A DNA stretch of 64,000 nucleotides from Paenibacillus naphthalenovorans (GTDB lineage: Bacteria; Bacillota; Bacilli; Paenibacillales; NBRC-103111). Each line of letters starts with the position of its first letter. Position 1 is the first letter of the stretch. The notes below the pieces were generated by a model. That model did no database searches. It was not told the DNA's origin and was given only the letters and a program-made list of their open reading frames with translations. Below, one piece after another: positions 62,532 to 64,000 of this stretch. Location of the stretch: assembly GCF_900099895.1 (NCBI RefSeq), contig NZ_FNDY01000015.1, forward strand, positions 1 to 64,000. Reading direction: 5' to 3'. A program made the translations under genes and the position numbers.

Positions 62532-64000
62532 GTGAGCGGTGAAGATAAAGTCCGGATGACCGTAGACATCTATGGCACTCAATATAAGCTGATTTCAAGG
62601 TCGAGTCCTTCTTATATAAAGAGCGTTGCGGCGCTCGTCAATGATCAAATGCATCGAATTGCCGAAAGCAGTCCCCGGCTGGATTTGCCCAAAATCGCCG
62701 TGCTGGCGGCGGTGAACATGGCGGATGAATGGACACGCATACAGAAGGAGCTGGAAAGCACGCTCGCCAAGGTGCGGCAGCTTGAAAAAGCGCAGGATGA
62801 TCTGGCGGAGCTCCGTGGGATTCATGCGCAGCAGCAGGAGGAACTGTCTGCCGTAAACGAGCGGTTGGCCGCCGTAACGGCGGAGCGGGATGCGCAGCAA
62901 TCCGCATTCGAGCAAGCCGAGCTGGAGTCGGCTGCACTTCGTGCGGAGCTGAATCAGCTGGAGGACCTGCGGAAGAAGCTGGAAACGGAACTGGCGGAGG
63001 TACGGGAGCGGCTGGACGGTCAATTGGAGCTGACCGGAGAGCTGGAACGGCAGCTGACGGAAGCAGTCGGGCGTACGTGGGAGCTTGAAGAGCGTGTTCA
63101 TTCGGATGCGCAGGAAGCGGAGCGCCGCGAAAAGCAGCTGCGGGAACTGGAGCAGGCGAAGCAGGGACTGGAGCGGCGTATATCTGAGCTGGAGAAAGAG
63201 AAAGACGGCCTGCAAGGCCGTGCGGCTTCGCTGGAAGCGCAGCTCGTCAAGCAGGCGGAGGCGGCAAAGCAAACGGGACAGCGCCTCTCTGCACAGGAGG
63301 CTTGCGTCCGTGAGCTGGAGCAGCGTTTGCAGACCGTACAGGCCGAGCGGGACAAGCTGGTTGAGCAGCTTGCGACGTGGGAGCGGCAGTATGCAGAGCT
63401 CAGCGATCAGCTGGACCTGCTCCAGGAGCAGGTTGCCAAGCGGGAGCAGGAGATTGAGCTGCAGGTAACGCTCTACAACGAACTGCAGCAGCAGGCAGCG
63501 GAAGAGCGTGTGCAGGCGCAGCAGCGTGAAGCGGAGCTGGCAGAGCAGTTGGAGCAAAAGCGGCGGCTGCAGATGCAGCTGGGCGAACAGCTGGAGAAAG
63601 GCCGGGAACTGCAGCAGCTTAATGACAAGCTGCAATCGGAGCTCGAGGCGCTGCGTCGCGAGCATCATGAGAAGCAGGAAGAGCTCGGGCTGCAGGAGGA
63701 ACTTTACCGTGAGCTGGAAACAGAGCTTGAAGGACTGCGGGATCAAAGCAGTTTGCGCGAAGCAGAGCTGCAGCGGCAGCTGGCGGATCAAGAGAAGCGG
63801 CACGCCGGGGAGCTGGCGGCCGTGCGCAATCGCGCCCGCGAGGAAGCTGCGGAGCAGGAAGCAGCTCTGGCGGAGCTCGAGCGGAAGCTGTCCGAGCGCG
63901 AAGCGGAGTGGAAGCAGACAGCCGACGGGTTGGAGGCGCGCCGGGCGGAGCTGGAACGGCAGCTCGCGCAGCAGCAGGCGTACAATCTGCAGCTGCAGGA
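62532..64000 (+). CDS. zapA: ZapA-domain cell division protein with very long coiled-coil tail (partial)
   Basis: The frame starts at GTG 62532 (AAAGGGGAG upstream) and stays open to the window end, at least 489 residues. Residues 1-95 match ZapA: VRMTVDIYGTQYKLISRSSPSYIKSVAALVNDQM and LPKIAVLAAVNMADEW, followed by the usual dimerising helix. ZapA normally ends near residue 90-110. Here the helix continues for almost 400 residues as Glu/Gln/Leu/Arg-rich heptad sequence without Pro. ZapA bundles FtsZ at the division site. The location after pheT is usual for this gene in bacilli. The long open frame on the other strand (62595-63803) is only a mirror of the repetitive codons. Confidence 0.88.
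   Translation, partial: MSGEDKVRMTVDIYGTQYKLISRSSPSYIKSVAALVNDQMHRIAESSPRLDLPKIAVLAAVNMADEWTRIQKELESTLAKVRQLEKAQDDLAELRGIHAQQQEELSAVNERLAAVTAERDAQQSAFEQAELESAALRAELNQLEDLRKKLETELAEVRERLDGQLELTGELERQLTEAVGRTWELEERVHSDAQEAERREKQLRELEQAKQGLERRISELEKEKDGLQGRAASLEAQLVKQAEAAKQTGQRLSAQEACVRELEQRLQTVQAERDKLVEQLATWERQYAELSDQLDLLQEQVAKREQEIELQVTLYNELQQQAAEERVQAQQREAELAEQLEQKRRLQMQLGEQLEKGRELQQLNDKLQSELEALRREHHEKQEELGLQEELYRELETELEGLRDQSSLREAELQRQLADQEKRHAGELAAVRNRAREEAAEQEAALAELERKLSEREAEWKQTADGLEARRAELERQLAQQQAYNLQLQ

Noticed and set aside
62595-63803. 402-codon open frame on the minus strand, rich in Leu
   Set aside because: It mirrors the GAG/CAG/CTG-rich codons of the ZapA coiled coil on the plus strand. 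It has no ribosome binding site and no family, while the plus frame has ZapA motifs and a good start.

Overview
The window comes from a Gram-positive member of the Bacilli, most likely the Paenibacillaceae. The evidence is a 5S rRNA followed by a tRNA cluster, strong AGGAGG ribosome binding sites with many TTG and GTG starts, a T-box in front of pheST, an Amj-type lipid II flippase, the kinase-type DctSR system, and a CbiX/CbiH60-type anaerobic cobalamin operon as known from bacilli. The assignment is inferred from gene content only.

Layout. 1-649: end of an rRNA operon (5S) and five tRNAs (Phe, Tyr, Lys, Leu-GAG, Leu-CAG). 649-16279: an accessory island of about 15.6 kb that starts at the 3' end of tRNA-Leu(CAG) and ends in a 25-bp near copy (23/25) of that tRNA 3' end. 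The terminator and tRNA-Gly that would be expected after the tRNA cluster lie just beyond it. The island encodes a GntR/FCD regulator, two RidA proteins, a two-subunit Rieske ring-hydroxylating oxygenase with its Rieske ferredoxin, an IlvD/Edd dehydratase, an FAD oxidoreductase, an SsuABC-like importer with two binding proteins, an amidohydrolase-2 (decarboxylase-type) protein, an SDR dehydrogenase, a LigB-type extradiol dioxygenase and an alpha/beta hydrolase. Together these look like an import, dihydroxylation, rearomatisation, meta-cleavage and hydrolysis route for an unknown aromatic acid. Two promoters in the island carry the same 18-bp palindromic operator over the -35 box, and a collapsed second copy of the extradiol dioxygenase gene remains after ridA1.

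16.5-29.3 kb: ordinary chromosome with an AlkD-like repair protein, the DctB/DctS/DctR dicarboxylate sensing set, a LysM-3D cell wall protein, a HemD-like protein, an ABC-2 exporter, Amj, an orphan PhnD-like binding protein and a cytosolic 5'-nucleotidase-like protein. 29.6-33.2 kb: 5-oxoprolinase genes pxpB-pxpC and pxpA, with two tiny transcription units and a CD3324-type regulator between them. 33.5-36.4 kb: small proteins, a GGCT protein and a REC-GGDEF-REC diguanylate cyclase whose first receiver has Glu in place of the phospho-acceptor Asp. 36.4-40.2 kb: class Ia ribonucleotide reductase nrdAB behind a long structured leader and tandem NrdR boxes. 40.3-45.7 kb: CopC-CopD fusion, GGDEF-EAL protein, aldo/keto reductase, YjbR protein.

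45.9-57.3 kb: cobalamin riboswitch, terminator and a compact ten-gene operon (cbiH60-cbiX-cbiJ-cbiC-cbiD-cbiET-cbiL-cbiF-cbiG-cbiA) for corrin ring synthesis. 57.5-58.5 kb: a Fur-box controlled DUF1450 protein and ferritin. 58.5-64 kb: T-box, pheS, pheT and, running off the end, a ZapA protein with an exceptionally long coiled-coil tail.

All functional names rest on motif and family recognition by eye. No similarity search was run. Start codons were chosen by ribosome binding site spacing and family N-termini.
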